From NCBI RefSeq assembly GCF_024714495.1, contig NZ_JAMZMJ010000004.1, forward strand, positions 372,001 to 436,000: 64,000 nt of DNA, given 5' to 3'. Positions 49,596-58,890 of this stretch are shown here, in pieces. Numbering within the stretch: the stretch's first letter is position 1; every line of letters starts with the position of its first letter. The stretch comes from Marinoscillum pacificum. GTDB taxonomy: Bacteria > Bacteroidota > Bacteroidia > Cytophagales > Cyclobacteriaceae. The position numbers and the translations under genes were made by a program. The notes under the pieces were generated by a model. The model searched no databases, was not told where the DNA came from, and worked only from the letters and a program-made list of their open reading frames with translations.

Positions 49596-49600
49596 TTTTG
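49593..49600 (+). promoter_or_regulatory. -7 element of the lipoprotein-DUF5723 unit
   Basis: TAGTTTTG, exact TAnnTTTG, overlapping the last codon of the PLP gene and 17 bases before the GTG start at 49618. Confidence 0.45.
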
Positions 49601-49617
49601 TAGTAACAAGTTTAAAA

Positions 49618-51213
49618 GTGAAGAATTCACCCATCGCCGCCTTGATTCTTTTGCTCACTTGCTTTAGTTGCAATGTGGGTGATTTAGATTTTTCGAATAT
49701 CGAGAAACCTACCCTTGAACCTACAGTAGCTATTCCCCTAGGTTCACTCAGCTATACTATGCGTGAACTAATCGAGAAGGTTGGCGACTCTCAACTTGAT
49801 TTGCAAGAAGATAGTAGCTCCCTTATCCATTTGGCTTATTATGATACTGCAAGTTTCAGTTCTGGTGAAGAAATCATCACGATCAATGATGTCTTGAACT
49901 CCGAAAAAATATTTGTCGATGAAACAGATGAATCATCCGAAAGCCAGGTAGTTCGTGTGAATGAAAACTTTACTTTCAAGTATCCTGCAGAAAACAATGA
50001 GCAGATAGACAGTATTTTTTATAAAGCAGGAGAAATGGTGCTTACTGTTACTTCATTCCTTGCACACGATCTCACCTATGATATTCAAATAGTCAATACT
50101 AGAAAAGTATCGGACAATAGTTTCGTTACATTCGCTGGAGATCTGTCGGCAAATAGCTCCAAATCGTCTTCAATTGATCTTACAGGGTATAAAACATTAC
50201 TTTCCTTTTCTGAAGAAAACGGTAACGTGTTTGGCCTGGATGCTGACATTTCCATTTTTGTAGGACCAAACGAAAGCATTCCAGAGAATGACAGTATAGA
50301 CATTACTCTTAGGTATCAGAATCAAGAGTTTAACCTTATTTATGGCAAATTCGGACAAGACACTTTAAATGTGGGAAATGAGACTTTGGATGTGAAATTC
50401 TTCTCAGATTTAGGTGAGTCAGGATTGAGGTTTGGTAGTCCTGAAATCAACTTCAACTTTACTAGTACGTTTGGCCTACCTCTTGGAATCCTTTTTAATG
50501 GCATGTATGGTGTTGATAGTACTGAAAATGGAATAGACACCGTTTATTTGACTGGAGACGCTGCCACAATTCCTCAACTCATAGAAGGTGCGACATCTCC
50601 AGGAGATAACATTTCATCTAGAATTTCTCTGAATCCAAATAATTCGTCCATTCGAGACCTATTAGGAGTTTCTCCAAATACCATTGGTTTTAGTTTGACT
50701 TCAATAACAAATCCTGAAGATCCAACACTTTCAAATTTTGTCATAGATAGCAGTAAAATATCAACTACCATTGAGATGAAATTACCAATGGAGTTATCTC
50801 TCGATGATCTGACTCAAGAAGTTGGTTTTGATCTTGGTGATGGTCTTGAATTTGATGCTGCTGATTCTGTGAGCCTGCGCATTGTGGCGGATAATGGATT
50901 TCCTTTCTCTGCCAGTGTAAAACTTTCCATTGTAGATGAAAATGACTCTACACTCTACTCTGTGCCTTTCGTTTTAGTTTTGGAAGCACCGTTTTTGAAC
51001 CTTCAAGGGTTGGTAACCCAATCCAGAAGGCAAGTTTCGGATATACCAATTAACAAAAGCGGCGTTGATGCCTTAGGAATTGGAAGCAGATTAAAACTGA
51101 TATTAACACTTAATACCCCATCCAGCAACAGGGAAATATTTGTGAAAATACTCGCCGATTATAGACTAGACGCAAAAGTCTCGGTAGTAGGAAAACTCAG
51201 TATTGACTTATGA
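49618..51213 (+). CDS. Large lipoprotein of unknown function
   Basis: A 531-residue protein starting at GTG with lipobox CFSC (MKNSPIAALILLLTCFSC). The mature protein is beta-rich, acidic and Ser/Asp-rich, without known catalytic motifs; it likely forms several beta-sandwich domains. The stop overlaps the start of the DUF5723 barrel gene (ATGA), so the pair probably works together at the outer membrane. Confidence 0.75.
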   Translation: MKNSPIAALILLLTCFSCNVGDLDFSNIEKPTLEPTVAIPLGSLSYTMRELIEKVGDSQLDLQEDSSSLIHLAYYDTASFSSGEEIITINDVLNSEKIFVDETDESSESQVVRVNENFTFKYPAENNEQIDSIFYKAGEMVLTVTSFLAHDLTYDIQIVNTRKVSDNSFVTFAGDLSANSSKSSSIDLTGYKTLLSFSEENGNVFGLDADISIFVGPNESIPENDSIDITLRYQNQEFNLIYGKFGQDTLNVGNETLDVKFFSDLGESGLRFGSPEINFNFTSTFGLPLGILFNGMYGVDSTENGIDTVYLTGDAATIPQLIEGATSPGDNISSRISLNPNNSSIRDLLGVSPNTIGFSLTSITNPEDPTLSNFVIDSSKISTTIEMKLPMELSLDDLTQEVGFDLGDGLEFDAADSVSLRIVADNGFPFSASVKLSIVDENDSTLYSVPFVLVLEAPFLNLQGLVTQSRRQVSDIPINKSGVDALGIGSRLKLILTLNTPSSNREIFVKILADYRLDAKVSVVGKLSIDL

Positions 51214-53078
51214 GGAGTATTAAAGTCTTAAGCATTCACCTTATACTTAGTCTAGTATTAGCTGTTTCAACCAGGCTATCAGCACAGACGAGTATGGGCT
51301 TTTATAATATGGGAAATGCTACTTTCCAGAGTAGTTTTTACAACCCAACATATATTCCGGAAGGCAAACTATTCATCGGGTTGCCGGTACTTTCTGGCGT
51401 TCACCTCAACATCAACAATAAGTTTGATTATTCAGACGTATTTGTTAGAACTGAAACCGGAAATAAAATAGATCTGAATGGCTTTCTGGCATCGCTTCAA
51501 AAAAACAATACGGTCTCTGCTACGGTGGACTTGAATTTATTTCATGTAGCCTATACGGCTAGAAATGGGATGAACTTCTCACTTTTCGCGAATGAAAGAG
51601 TTCAAACGGACGTACTGTATACACGCCAATTGATGCAGTTTGCCATAGAAGGCAATATTTCACATCTAGGTGAAACGATAAAGATTGATAAAACTGCGGC
51701 ATCTGCTACCTACTTCAGAGAGATAGGAGTTGGGTTTTCAGGAGCTATTCCCAAGTTGAAAATGAATGTTGGCGCCAGGCTAAAGTATTTACAAGGAATC
51801 GCCAATGCGAGTACTTCTAATTATACCGCGCAGCTTACTACTAACAATGTCGATTATCAGCTTGACCTTGATTTGGAAGGCGCTGCGTTACGAACAAGCG
51901 GTGTTGAAACATTGCAAGGAAACACTACTATAGATCCGGTAAGTTACCTGATAAACAATGCCAATAAAGGAGTTTCTGCTGATTTTGGAATGTCCATGGA
52001 GGTCAATAGATATGTTAACTTTTCTGCATCAATTGTCGATCTAGGATTCATTTCCTGGCAAGAGGATATCAAAAATTACACGATTCCAGATACTGTGATG
52101 AGGTATGGCGGACTGAACCTCAAAGAGCCCAAGGGATTAGAACAAAACATCAAAGATTCATTAATCAACAGGTTTAAAAATAGGGTGGTCAAAACATCAG
52201 ATGCCTATACCACTTCTCTAAACCCAAAAATTTACACCAGCATTTCTTACAAAACCCCAATTGGAGGTGAAGTGGTTGGATCTCTTGGGACGAGATATAT
52301 CAAGGGTAAATTCAATTACCTGGTAGGTGCTGGATATCGTCACCGATTTGGAAAATACTTCATTGGATCGGCTAGTGTCACTCGGCTTCCTCAGCAATTT
52401 CTTAATGTGGGTGCTGGACTTGCCATAAAGGGTGGCCCCGTTCAATTCTATTTAGCTGCAGATCAGCTAGTGAAGTTTGATTTAACTAAAGCTAAATCAT
52501 TCGATTTTAGGGTAGGAATGAACTTCATCATTGGTAAACGCAAAGCCAAATCAAGCGCCTCCACTTCGGGTGGTAGTTCTATCAAACAACCAAAAACACA
52601 AGCATCAGCTAATAGTTTCCTTGGCAAAAAAGTGAAAGTCAAGGGGCAAGATGATATTTATACAGTCATTAAAAAACAGGATAGAAGAAAGCAAAAAGAC
52701 TACACCAATCCAGCAGCTGATATTCCTTCGGAAGGTGGATATTATGAGGGAGAAGTAATTAGCGAACCAATCCCATCGGAAAGTTTAAGAAAGTTTTTTG
52801 GAGGGAAAAGTGATCCAATTCCTTCTGAAACCAAAAAAAGCAGAGGTACTGTCAAAAGCCCACCAATACCTGGATCCAATAAAAGAGTAAGAGGCGGAAA
52901 AAGCGATCCTATACCAAAAGCGAAACGTAAGGCACGCGGAGGAAAAAGTGATCCAATTCCGGGTTCTAAAAAAATCAAACGTGGAGGCAAAAGCGACCCA
53001 ATACCCTCAGGAGGCAAAAAAGTAAAAAGTAGAAAAAGCTCACCTATTCCAAAAGGAAAGAAAAAGCGTAAAAACTAG
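51210..53078 (+). CDS. DUF5723-family outer-membrane protein with basic repeat tail
   Basis: A 622-residue protein with a signal peptide (ends RLSAQ). Residues 25-450 are a beta-barrel of the DUF5723 type (MGFYNMGNATFQSSFYNPTYIPEGKLFIGLP). Then comes a linker and, from about residue 514, seven copies of a ~15-residue repeat around GGKSDPIP followed by Lys/Arg-rich spacers, ending PIPKGKKKRKN. Such a highly basic repetitive tail is unusual for this family. Overlaps the lipoprotein gene before it (ATGA) and the end of radA (4 bp). Confidence 0.8.
   Translation: MRSIKVLSIHLILSLVLAVSTRLSAQTSMGFYNMGNATFQSSFYNPTYIPEGKLFIGLPVLSGVHLNINNKFDYSDVFVRTETGNKIDLNGFLASLQKNNTVSATVDLNLFHVAYTARNGMNFSLFANERVQTDVLYTRQLMQFAIEGNISHLGETIKIDKTAASATYFREIGVGFSGAIPKLKMNVGARLKYLQGIANASTSNYTAQLTTNNVDYQLDLDLEGAALRTSGVETLQGNTTIDPVSYLINNANKGVSADFGMSMEVNRYVNFSASIVDLGFISWQEDIKNYTIPDTVMRYGGLNLKEPKGLEQNIKDSLINRFKNRVVKTSDAYTTSLNPKIYTSISYKTPIGGEVVGSLGTRYIKGKFNYLVGAGYRHRFGKYFIGSASVTRLPQQFLNVGAGLAIKGGPVQFYLAADQLVKFDLTKAKSFDFRVGMNFIIGKRKAKSSASTSGGSSIKQPKTQASANSFLGKKVKVKGQDDIYTVIKKQDRRKQKDYTNPAADIPSEGGYYEGEVISEPIPSESLRKFFGGKSDPIPSETKKSRGTVKSPPIPGSNKRVRGGKSDPIPKAKRKARGGKSDPIPGSKKIKRGGKSDPIPSGGKKVKSRKSSPIPKGKKKRKN
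52761..53075 (+). repeat. Tandem ~45-bp coding repeats
   Basis: Seven degenerate units encoding (S/K)xPIP plus basic residues at the 3' end of the DUF5723 gene. Codon use varies among units, so the repeat is kept at protein level and is not a recent DNA slippage product. Confidence 0.75.
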
Positions 53079-54448
53079 TTGAATAAATCAGCAAATGCAT
53101 CCGCCAGCTTGCTGAATGCTTTCACTTCAATATCGAACTTGGATAAATCAACACCTTTGATGTTGTGAGTAGAAACATAAATCTGTGAGAACCCTAGTCT
53201 TGCAGCTTCAGTGATTCTGGACTCAATTCTGTTAACCGCTCGTATCTCACCACCAAGACCAACTTCTGCGGAGAAACATATCGAACTTGGTATGGCTATA
53301 TCGTCAAAAGACGAATAAATCCCAGCACAAATAGATAAATCGAGCGCAGGATCATTCACTTTAATACCACCAGCCATATTCAGGAATATGTCTTGAGCGC
53401 TAAGGCGTATTCCAAGTCTTTTTTCTAACACTGCGAGCAACATGTTGAGACGTTTCACATCAAATCCGGTGGTACTTCTCTGTGGGTTACCGTATGTGGC
53501 CGGGCTAACCAATGATTGCACCTCAATCAGTAAAGGTCGATTCCCTTCTAATGTAGCACCAATGGCCACTCCACTTAGGAATCCTTCTCGTGGCGAGATC
53601 AACACTTCAGACGGGTTTGTTACCTCTCGCAATCCAGATTCGCGCATTTCATAAATGCCAAGCTCAGAAGTTGATCCAAACCTATTTTTAGATGTTCTTA
53701 AGATTCTATAAGACAAATGTCGATCTCCCTCAAACTGCAGTACAGTATCCACCATATGCTCCAACACCTTAGGCCCTGCAATCGCACCATCTTTATTCAC
53801 ATGACCAATTAGGAATACTGGAACATTCGTTTGCTTCGCGTATTTCATTAGCTTCCCCGTACATTCTCTTACCTGGGAGATAGAGCCAACAGAAGCCTCT
53901 ATATTATCCGTATACAATGTTTGAATAGAGTCGATAATCAAGACATCAGGTTTAAGTTGTGCCGCATGTGTCAAAATATCTGAAAGCGCCGTTTCTGCTA
54001 ACAAATAGCAATTTTCAGCATCTATCCCTATTCTTTCAGCACGCATTCTGATTTGCTCCAAACTCTCCTCACCTGAAGCATAAAGCGTTTTCACCGTTTT
54101 CATCTGGATAGCCATCTGAAGTAGTAGGGTAGATTTACCAATTCCAGGCTCTCCACCGATCAGTACCAATGATCCGGGGACAATTCCTCCTCCAAGCGTC
54201 CGATCTAACTCCCCACTTCCAGTTTCTATCCGTCGGTGGTTATCAAACTGTAACTCTTGTATCTTGGTGGGTTTATTTCTTTTTCTGGATTCATCCTGCC
54301 AAACTTCCTTTTCAGACGCTGATGATGATTTAGAAACAACTTCTTCCACATAGGTATTCCATTCTCCACAGGCAGGGCATTTGCCTAACCACTTTGGAGA
54401 GTTAGCACCACAATTTTGACAATAGAAAGTTGTTTTTGTCTTAGCCAC
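53075..54448 (-). CDS. radA: DNA repair protein RadA
   Basis: A 457-residue branch-migration ATPase. N-terminal zinc finger with Cys10, Cys13, Cys24 and Cys27 (YCQNCGANSPKWLGKCPACGEW), P-loop GGEPGIGKST, the RadA motif SKNRFGST, and the Lon-like C-terminal domain (SAEVGLGGEIRAVNRIESRI). The start is GTG at 54448. Full length. Confidence 0.96.
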   Translation of the reverse strand: MAKTKTTFYCQNCGANSPKWLGKCPACGEWNTYVEEVVSKSSSASEKEVWQDESRKRNKPTKIQELQFDNHRRIETGSGELDRTLGGGIVPGSLVLIGGEPGIGKSTLLLQMAIQMKTVKTLYASGEESLEQIRMRAERIGIDAENCYLLAETALSDILTHAAQLKPDVLIIDSIQTLYTDNIEASVGSISQVRECTGKLMKYAKQTNVPVFLIGHVNKDGAIAGPKVLEHMVDTVLQFEGDRHLSYRILRTSKNRFGSTSELGIYEMRESGLREVTNPSEVLISPREGFLSGVAIGATLEGNRPLLIEVQSLVSPATYGNPQRSTTGFDVKRLNMLLAVLEKRLGIRLSAQDIFLNMAGGIKVNDPALDLSICAGIYSSFDDIAIPSSICFSAEVGLGGEIRAVNRIESRITEAARLGFSQIYVSTHNIKGVDLSKFDIEVKAFSKLADAFADLFN

Positions 54449-54539
54449 CTGATAAATCCTTTAAGTGCAATAAAAATAGAACTGTAAAATTAGTAGTTTC
54501 GCAATCGCCTGAATATTTCAAATCTAATAATCGCCAGTA

Positions 54540-55127
54540 ATGAAAGCACTAATTTCTTGTCTGTTTATACTAACTCTTTATTCTGTATCTGCTCAAGAAT
54601 CCTATTTCGGAATCAAAACAGGCTATGCCATGCCGCAAATGAATGGAAATAATGAATCAACCATTGATATGGAATCATTTCATTCATCCACTTTCGGATT
54701 AGTCATATGCTCTGAGTTTGACAATTCTCCACTTGGACTTACTTTCGAGCCCGGATATGTTTTAAAAGGAGGTAATGCCAACACTGATTCTGTCAATTAC
54801 AGACTACATTATGCAAACATGCCTGTCTTAATAGACTATTATCCATTAAGCTTTGTGAAACTCAATGCTGGATTAGAGCCCGCCTTTCTCATGCAGGCAC
54901 AAAATACCTATCCTGAAGAGCATGTTAAGCTATTGGACGATTTTGACAAAAGGTTTGAACTCTCCGCAACCTTAGGCGTAAGCTTGAGTATCTCTTACTT
55001 CCTGGATGTAAATTTCAGATACAGCAAGGGCTTAACTAAAATCCGCGAGTATGATGCATATCTTCAGATGAGTGATATTTCCAATGATTACACACAAATA
55101 TCACTCACCTGGAAAATCGCTAATTAA
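54540..55127 (+). CDS. Outer-membrane beta-barrel protein (PorT-like)
   Basis: A 195-residue protein with a signal peptide (MKALISCLFILTLYSVSAQ) and a small eight-strand-type barrel (YFGIKTGYAMPQMNG ... FGLVICSEF ... LGLTFEPGYVLKGG ... NFRYSKGLTKI ... QISLTWKIAN). Members of this broad group are structural or binding proteins; no specific role can be given. Ends one base before the converging pheA. Confidence 0.8.
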   Translation: MKALISCLFILTLYSVSAQESYFGIKTGYAMPQMNGNNESTIDMESFHSSTFGLVICSEFDNSPLGLTFEPGYVLKGGNANTDSVNYRLHYANMPVLIDYYPLSFVKLNAGLEPAFLMQAQNTYPEEHVKLLDDFDKRFELSATLGVSLSISYFLDVNFRYSKGLTKIREYDAYLQMSDISNDYTQISLTWKIAN

Positions 55128-56198
55128 TTAGCACAACTGCACGTAACTACCCAGCCACATAATGTCATCAGCATATGGCCTAATCGTGTTTTGTACTTTC
55201 TCATCATGGAAATGACCTTCAAACTCTACGAAGAAGACGTATTTGAATGTCGTTCCCTTTTTAGCAGGTCTACTTTCTACTTTACAAAGGTTAATACCAG
55301 CGTTTTGGAAGTTCTGTAAAAACCTTACTAGTGCACCAGGTTCATCAGGAAGCTTAGCAATAACAGATGTCTTATCCTGGCCACTCATCTGATTCACAAA
55401 ATTCTGACTAATGATCAAGAATCGCGTCTGATTATCCGCAGAGTCCTGTATGTTCTGATAAAGAATAGGCAAGCCATATTGACGGGCAGCGATTGGCGCA
55501 CAGATAGCAGCTGCTCCTTCTTCTTCACCGGCCATTTGACAAGCCCTACTGGTAGAACTCACGGGCACGAGCTTCACATTATGTTTGAAGTAATCATTGA
55601 GAAAGTTCTTACACTGGCGGAAAGCGATATCTCTTGAATAAACCACTTTTACATTTTCGAGATTATCTTCTTTGCTAGCAAACGCAAAATGGATCGGCAA
55701 AACGATCTCTGCAGCAATCGTCAATTTATGTTGAGCAAGTAAGTCTATAGTTTCCTGTACGGTACCTTCTTGATTATTCTCAATCGGTACTACGCCAAAA
55801 CGAGCGCGAGAAGTTTTTACCGCTTCAAAAACCGAGGGAATCGTATCCAAAGGAATGTAGTCACTCATTGCGCCATATCTACTCTCGGCTGCCTGATGCG
55901 TAAAACTACCTTCAGGTCCCAAATACGCAATTCTTTCAGGCAGCTCGTAATTTCTACTAACAGCAAAAATCTCGAAAAAGATAGCTTCAATTGCGGCACG
56001 GCTTAAGATACCATTGCTATTAGCTTCCAATCTGTCTACGATGGCTTTCTCTCTTTCTGGTCGATAAATGGCACTTTTATCATTGCGTTTGAGTTCTCCA
56101 ACTTTCTTCACAATGTCCATTCTCCCGTTGAGCAATTTAATTAGCTCATCATCTATTTGGTCTATCTGTTTTCTTAGATCATCTAGCATCTCACGCAT
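55128..56198 (-). CDS. pheA: Bifunctional chorismate mutase/prephenate dehydratase
   Basis: About 356 residues of a P-protein for phenylalanine synthesis. AroQ-type chorismate mutase (LDDLRKQIDQIDDELIKLLNGRMDIVKKVGELK), prephenate dehydratase (IAYLGPEGSFTHQAAESRYG ... DNQTRFLIIS with the TRF motif) and a C-terminal ACT domain (PGALVRFLQNFQNAGINLCKVESRP). The open frame reaches 56249, but a -7-like GAATTTTG at 56247-56254 puts the transcript start downstream of that ATG, favouring 56198 (or 56189). Confidence 0.92.
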   Translation of the reverse strand: MREMLDDLRKQIDQIDDELIKLLNGRMDIVKKVGELKRNDKSAIYRPEREKAIVDRLEANSNGILSRAAIEAIFFEIFAVSRNYELPERIAYLGPEGSFTHQAAESRYGAMSDYIPLDTIPSVFEAVKTSRARFGVVPIENNQEGTVQETIDLLAQHKLTIAAEIVLPIHFAFASKEDNLENVKVVYSRDIAFRQCKNFLNDYFKHNVKLVPVSSTSRACQMAGEEEGAAAICAPIAARQYGLPILYQNIQDSADNQTRFLIISQNFVNQMSGQDKTSVIAKLPDEPGALVRFLQNFQNAGINLCKVESRPAKKGTTFKYVFFVEFEGHFHDEKVQNTIRPYADDIMWLGSYVQLC

Positions 56199-56280
56199 CT
56201 CAATAATTGAAAAGCTAAAATAACCTTTTGCATTTAGAATAACGAGCAAAATTCAGATTGGTAAAATGAGACTCTTCCGT

Positions 56281-56288
56281 TAATTTTG
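56281..56288 (+). promoter_or_regulatory. -7 element of glyA
   Basis: TAATTTTG, exact TAnnTTTG, giving a leader of about 55 bases before the glyA ATG. Confidence 0.45.
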
Positions 56289-56348
56289 CCGCTCAATTAC
56301 TAAACCACCTACCCGCAAAATCGATACGCTGGTATAACTACACAGGAC

Positions 56349-57620
56349 ATGAAAAGAGACGAACAAATCTTTGCATTAATTGAAGCAGAAAAGAAGAGAC
56401 AAATCGAAGGCATTGAATTGATTGCTTCTGAAAACTTCACATCACCACAAGTGATGGAGGCTGCAGGGAGTGTATTGACCAATAAATATGCTGAGGGTCT
56501 ACCAGGTAAACGATACTATGGTGGTTGTGAAGTAGTAGATCAGGTTGAAACATTAGCTATTGAGCGTATCAAAGAATTGTTTGGTGCTAGCTGGGCAAAC
56601 GTACAGCCACACTCAGGTGCTCAGGCAAATGCTGCAGTATTTTTAGCTTGCCTTCAGCCAGGTGATAGTATTTTAGGTTTTGATCTTTCACATGGTGGAC
56701 ACCTTTCACATGGCTCACCAGTAAACCTTTCTGGTAAATACTACAATGCCAACTTCTACGGTGTAGAAAAAGAAACGGGTTTGATCAACATGGACGTGGT
56801 AGAAGAAACTGCCAAAAAAGTTCAGCCAAAAATGATCATTTGTGGTGCTTCAGCATATTCCAGAGATTGGGATTACGAAAGATTTAGAGTCATTGCTGAT
56901 GAAGTTGGAGCTGTTCTATTAGCAGATATCTCTCACCCATCAGGTCTTATCGCAAGAGGCTTATTGAATGATCCGTTAGATCACTGCCATATAGTAACTA
57001 CAACTACTCACAAAACGTTGAGAGGGCCAAGAGGTGGTTTGATCATGGTGAGAGAAGATAATGACAACCCATTTGGTATCACTACTCCTAAAGGTGTGGT
57101 TAGAAAAATGAGTTCTATTCTTGATTCTGGAGTATTCCCAGGTACTCAAGGAGGTCCATTAGAGCATATTATTGCTGCTAAAGCTATTGCTTTTGGAGAA
57201 GCACTATCTGACGATTACATGAACTATGTATTACAAGTTCAGAAGAATGCTAAAGTGATGGCACAAGCTTTCATTGATAAAGGATATAACTTGATCTCTG
57301 GCGGAACAGACAATCACTTAATGTTGTTAGATCTGAGATCTAAAGGTATTACCGGTAAAGACGCTGAAAATGCGTTGATTCAGGCTGATATTACCGTTAA
57401 CAAAAACATGGTACCTTTTGATGACAAGTCACCGTTCATCACCTCTGGTATCAGAGTGGGTACAGCGGCAATCACCACTAGAGGAATGAAAGAAACAGAC
57501 ATGGCTAAAACTGTAGATTTCATAGACACAGTGTTGAGTAACCATGAAAACGAATCTAAATTGAAAGAAGTGAAGTCCGCTATCAACGAGTGGATGAAAA
57601 ACTTCCCATTATACTCATAA
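56349..57620 (+). CDS. glyA: Serine hydroxymethyltransferase
   Basis: A 423-residue PLP enzyme converting serine and tetrahydrofolate to glycine and methylene-THF. It has [28 protein letters not shown], the PLP Lys222 in [14 protein letters not shown], and DNHLMLLDL. The [11 protein letters not shown] segment differs a little from the common ADMAHIAGLVA. Six bases upstream of tatC. Confidence 0.96.
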   Translation: MKRDEQIFALIEAEKKRQIEGIELIASENFTSPQVMEAAGSVLTNKYAEGLPGKRYYGGCEVVDQVETLAIERIKELFGASWANVQPHSGAQANAAVFLACLQPGDSILGFDLSHGGHLSHGSPVNLSGKYYNANFYGVEKETGLINMDVVEETAKKVQPKMIICGASAYSRDWDYERFRVIADEVGAVLLADISHPSGLIARGLLNDPLDHCHIVTTTTHKTLRGPRGGLIMVREDNDNPFGITTPKGVVRKMSSILDSGVFPGTQGGPLEHIIAAKAIAFGEALSDDYMNYVLQVQKNAKVMAQAFIDKGYNLISGGTDNHLMLLDLRSKGITGKDAENALIQADITVNKNMVPFDDKSPFITSGIRVGTAAITTRGMKETDMAKTVDFIDTVLSNHENESKLKEVKSAINEWMKNFPLYS

Positions 57621-57626
57621 GCATAT

Positions 57627-58463
57627 ATGCCCCTAGATCAGATAGAGGAAGAGGTAGAGATGAGCTTTCTAGACCACCTGGAAGAGCTCAGGTGGCATTT
57701 GATAAGGTCATTAGGGGCCATTATGGTCTTTGCCGTAGCTGCATTTTTTGCAAAAAATTTAGTTTTTCATACCATCCTTTTAGGTCCAAGTCGAATTGAT
57801 TTCTGGACCTATGAGATGTTATGTAGACTATCGGAAATACTAAAATCAGAGGCTCTCTGCATTGATGAGCTCCCATTCATTATCCAAAGCCGGAAAATGA
57901 CCGGGCAGTTTTCAATGCACGTAACTTCCTCTTTTGTTGTGGGCATTATATGTGCTTTTCCTTATGCCTTCTGGGAAATCTGGAGGTTCATAAAGCCTGG
58001 TCTTTACCCTACGGAGAGAAAAGCCGCTCGTGGAGCTACTTTCTTTGTGAGCTTCCTCTTCATCATTGGAGTGCTTTTTGGATATTTTGTAGTTACTCCA
58101 ATTTCCATCAATTTCCTTTCCAATTATCAATTGGACCCAAGTATTCTCAATGAGTTTGACATCATATCATACATATCTACTGTCATCACATTGGTGCTGG
58201 CCTGCGGGATCTTGTTTCAGCTACCTATTGTTGTCTATTTCCTGACAAGAGCTGGACTTATCACACCAGAGATCATGAGAACGTACAGAAAACATGCGAT
58301 CATTGTTATTCTGATATTAGGTGCTATGCTGACACCTCCAGATCCATTTAGCCAGATATTAATAGCCATGCCTTTATTTGGCTTGTATCAGGTCAGTATC
58401 TTTATTTCAGCTAGAGTTATTAAAAAAGAACAATCCACAGAACTCCAAAAAGTAGATGAGTAA
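57627..58463 (+). CDS. tatC: Twin-arginine translocase subunit TatC
   Basis: A 278-residue, six-helix membrane protein that recognises twin-arginine signal peptides. The N-terminal MSFLDHLEELRWHLIRS motif, the FxxYF-like periplasmic region and the PFSQILIAMPLFGLYQ end fit TatC. No tatA/B is adjacent. The stop lies inside the start of rpiB (8-bp overlap). Confidence 0.95.
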   Translation: MPLDQIEEEVEMSFLDHLEELRWHLIRSLGAIMVFAVAAFFAKNLVFHTILLGPSRIDFWTYEMLCRLSEILKSEALCIDELPFIIQSRKMTGQFSMHVTSSFVVGIICAFPYAFWEIWRFIKPGLYPTERKAARGATFFVSFLFIIGVLFGYFVVTPISINFLSNYQLDPSILNEFDIISYISTVITLVLACGILFQLPIVVYFLTRAGLITPEIMRTYRKHAIIVILILGAMLTPPDPFSQILIAMPLFGLYQVSIFISARVIKKEQSTELQKVDE

Positions 58464-58890
58464 GAAAATAGCAATCGGAGGCGATCATGCCGGTTATTTC
58501 CACAAAGAGAAAATGGTGAAATTCCTTGAATCAAAAGGATATGAAGTAAAAGACTTTGGGCCATTCTCTGCCGATTCCGCAGATTATCCTGATTTTGTGC
58601 ACCCTGTTTGCGATTCTATTGAAAACGGTGGTTATGATTTTGGAGTATTGATCTGTGGTTCAGGTCAAGGTGTGACGATCACAGCTAACAAGCACCAGCA
58701 AATCAGAGCTGCTTTGTGTTGGGATACAGATTTAGCTGCGGTTACTCGTCAGCACAATAACTCTAACGTTGTCTGCTTAGCAGCAAGATGGACTGCTTAT
58801 GAATTGGCAGAAACTATTGTCGATACCTTCTTAAATACGGAATTTGAAGGGGGTAGACACCAAAGAAGAGTAGATAAAATCAGTTGCTAA
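58456..58890 (+). CDS. rpiB: Ribose 5-phosphate isomerase B
   Basis: A 144-residue RpiB/LacAB-family isomerase (ribose-5-P to ribulose-5-P). IAIGGDHAGYFHKE, the active-site Cys in LICGSGQGVTITANKH, and NNSNVVCLAARW are present. Overlaps tatC at its start and the membrane protein gene at its end (11 bp). Confidence 0.95.
   Translation: MSKKIAIGGDHAGYFHKEKMVKFLESKGYEVKDFGPFSADSADYPDFVHPVCDSIENGGYDFGVLICGSGQGVTITANKHQQIRAALCWDTDLAAVTRQHNNSNVVCLAARWTAYELAETIVDTFLNTEFEGGRHQRRVDKISC

Noticed and set aside
52742-53017. A 91-codon repetitive open frame opposite the DUF5723 tail
   Set aside because: Its Pro/Gly-rich repeats are only the reverse complement of the basic PIP repeats.
52761-53075. CRISPR-like regular repeats
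   Set aside because: Units are degenerate, in frame, without unique spacers, and encode a protein repeat.
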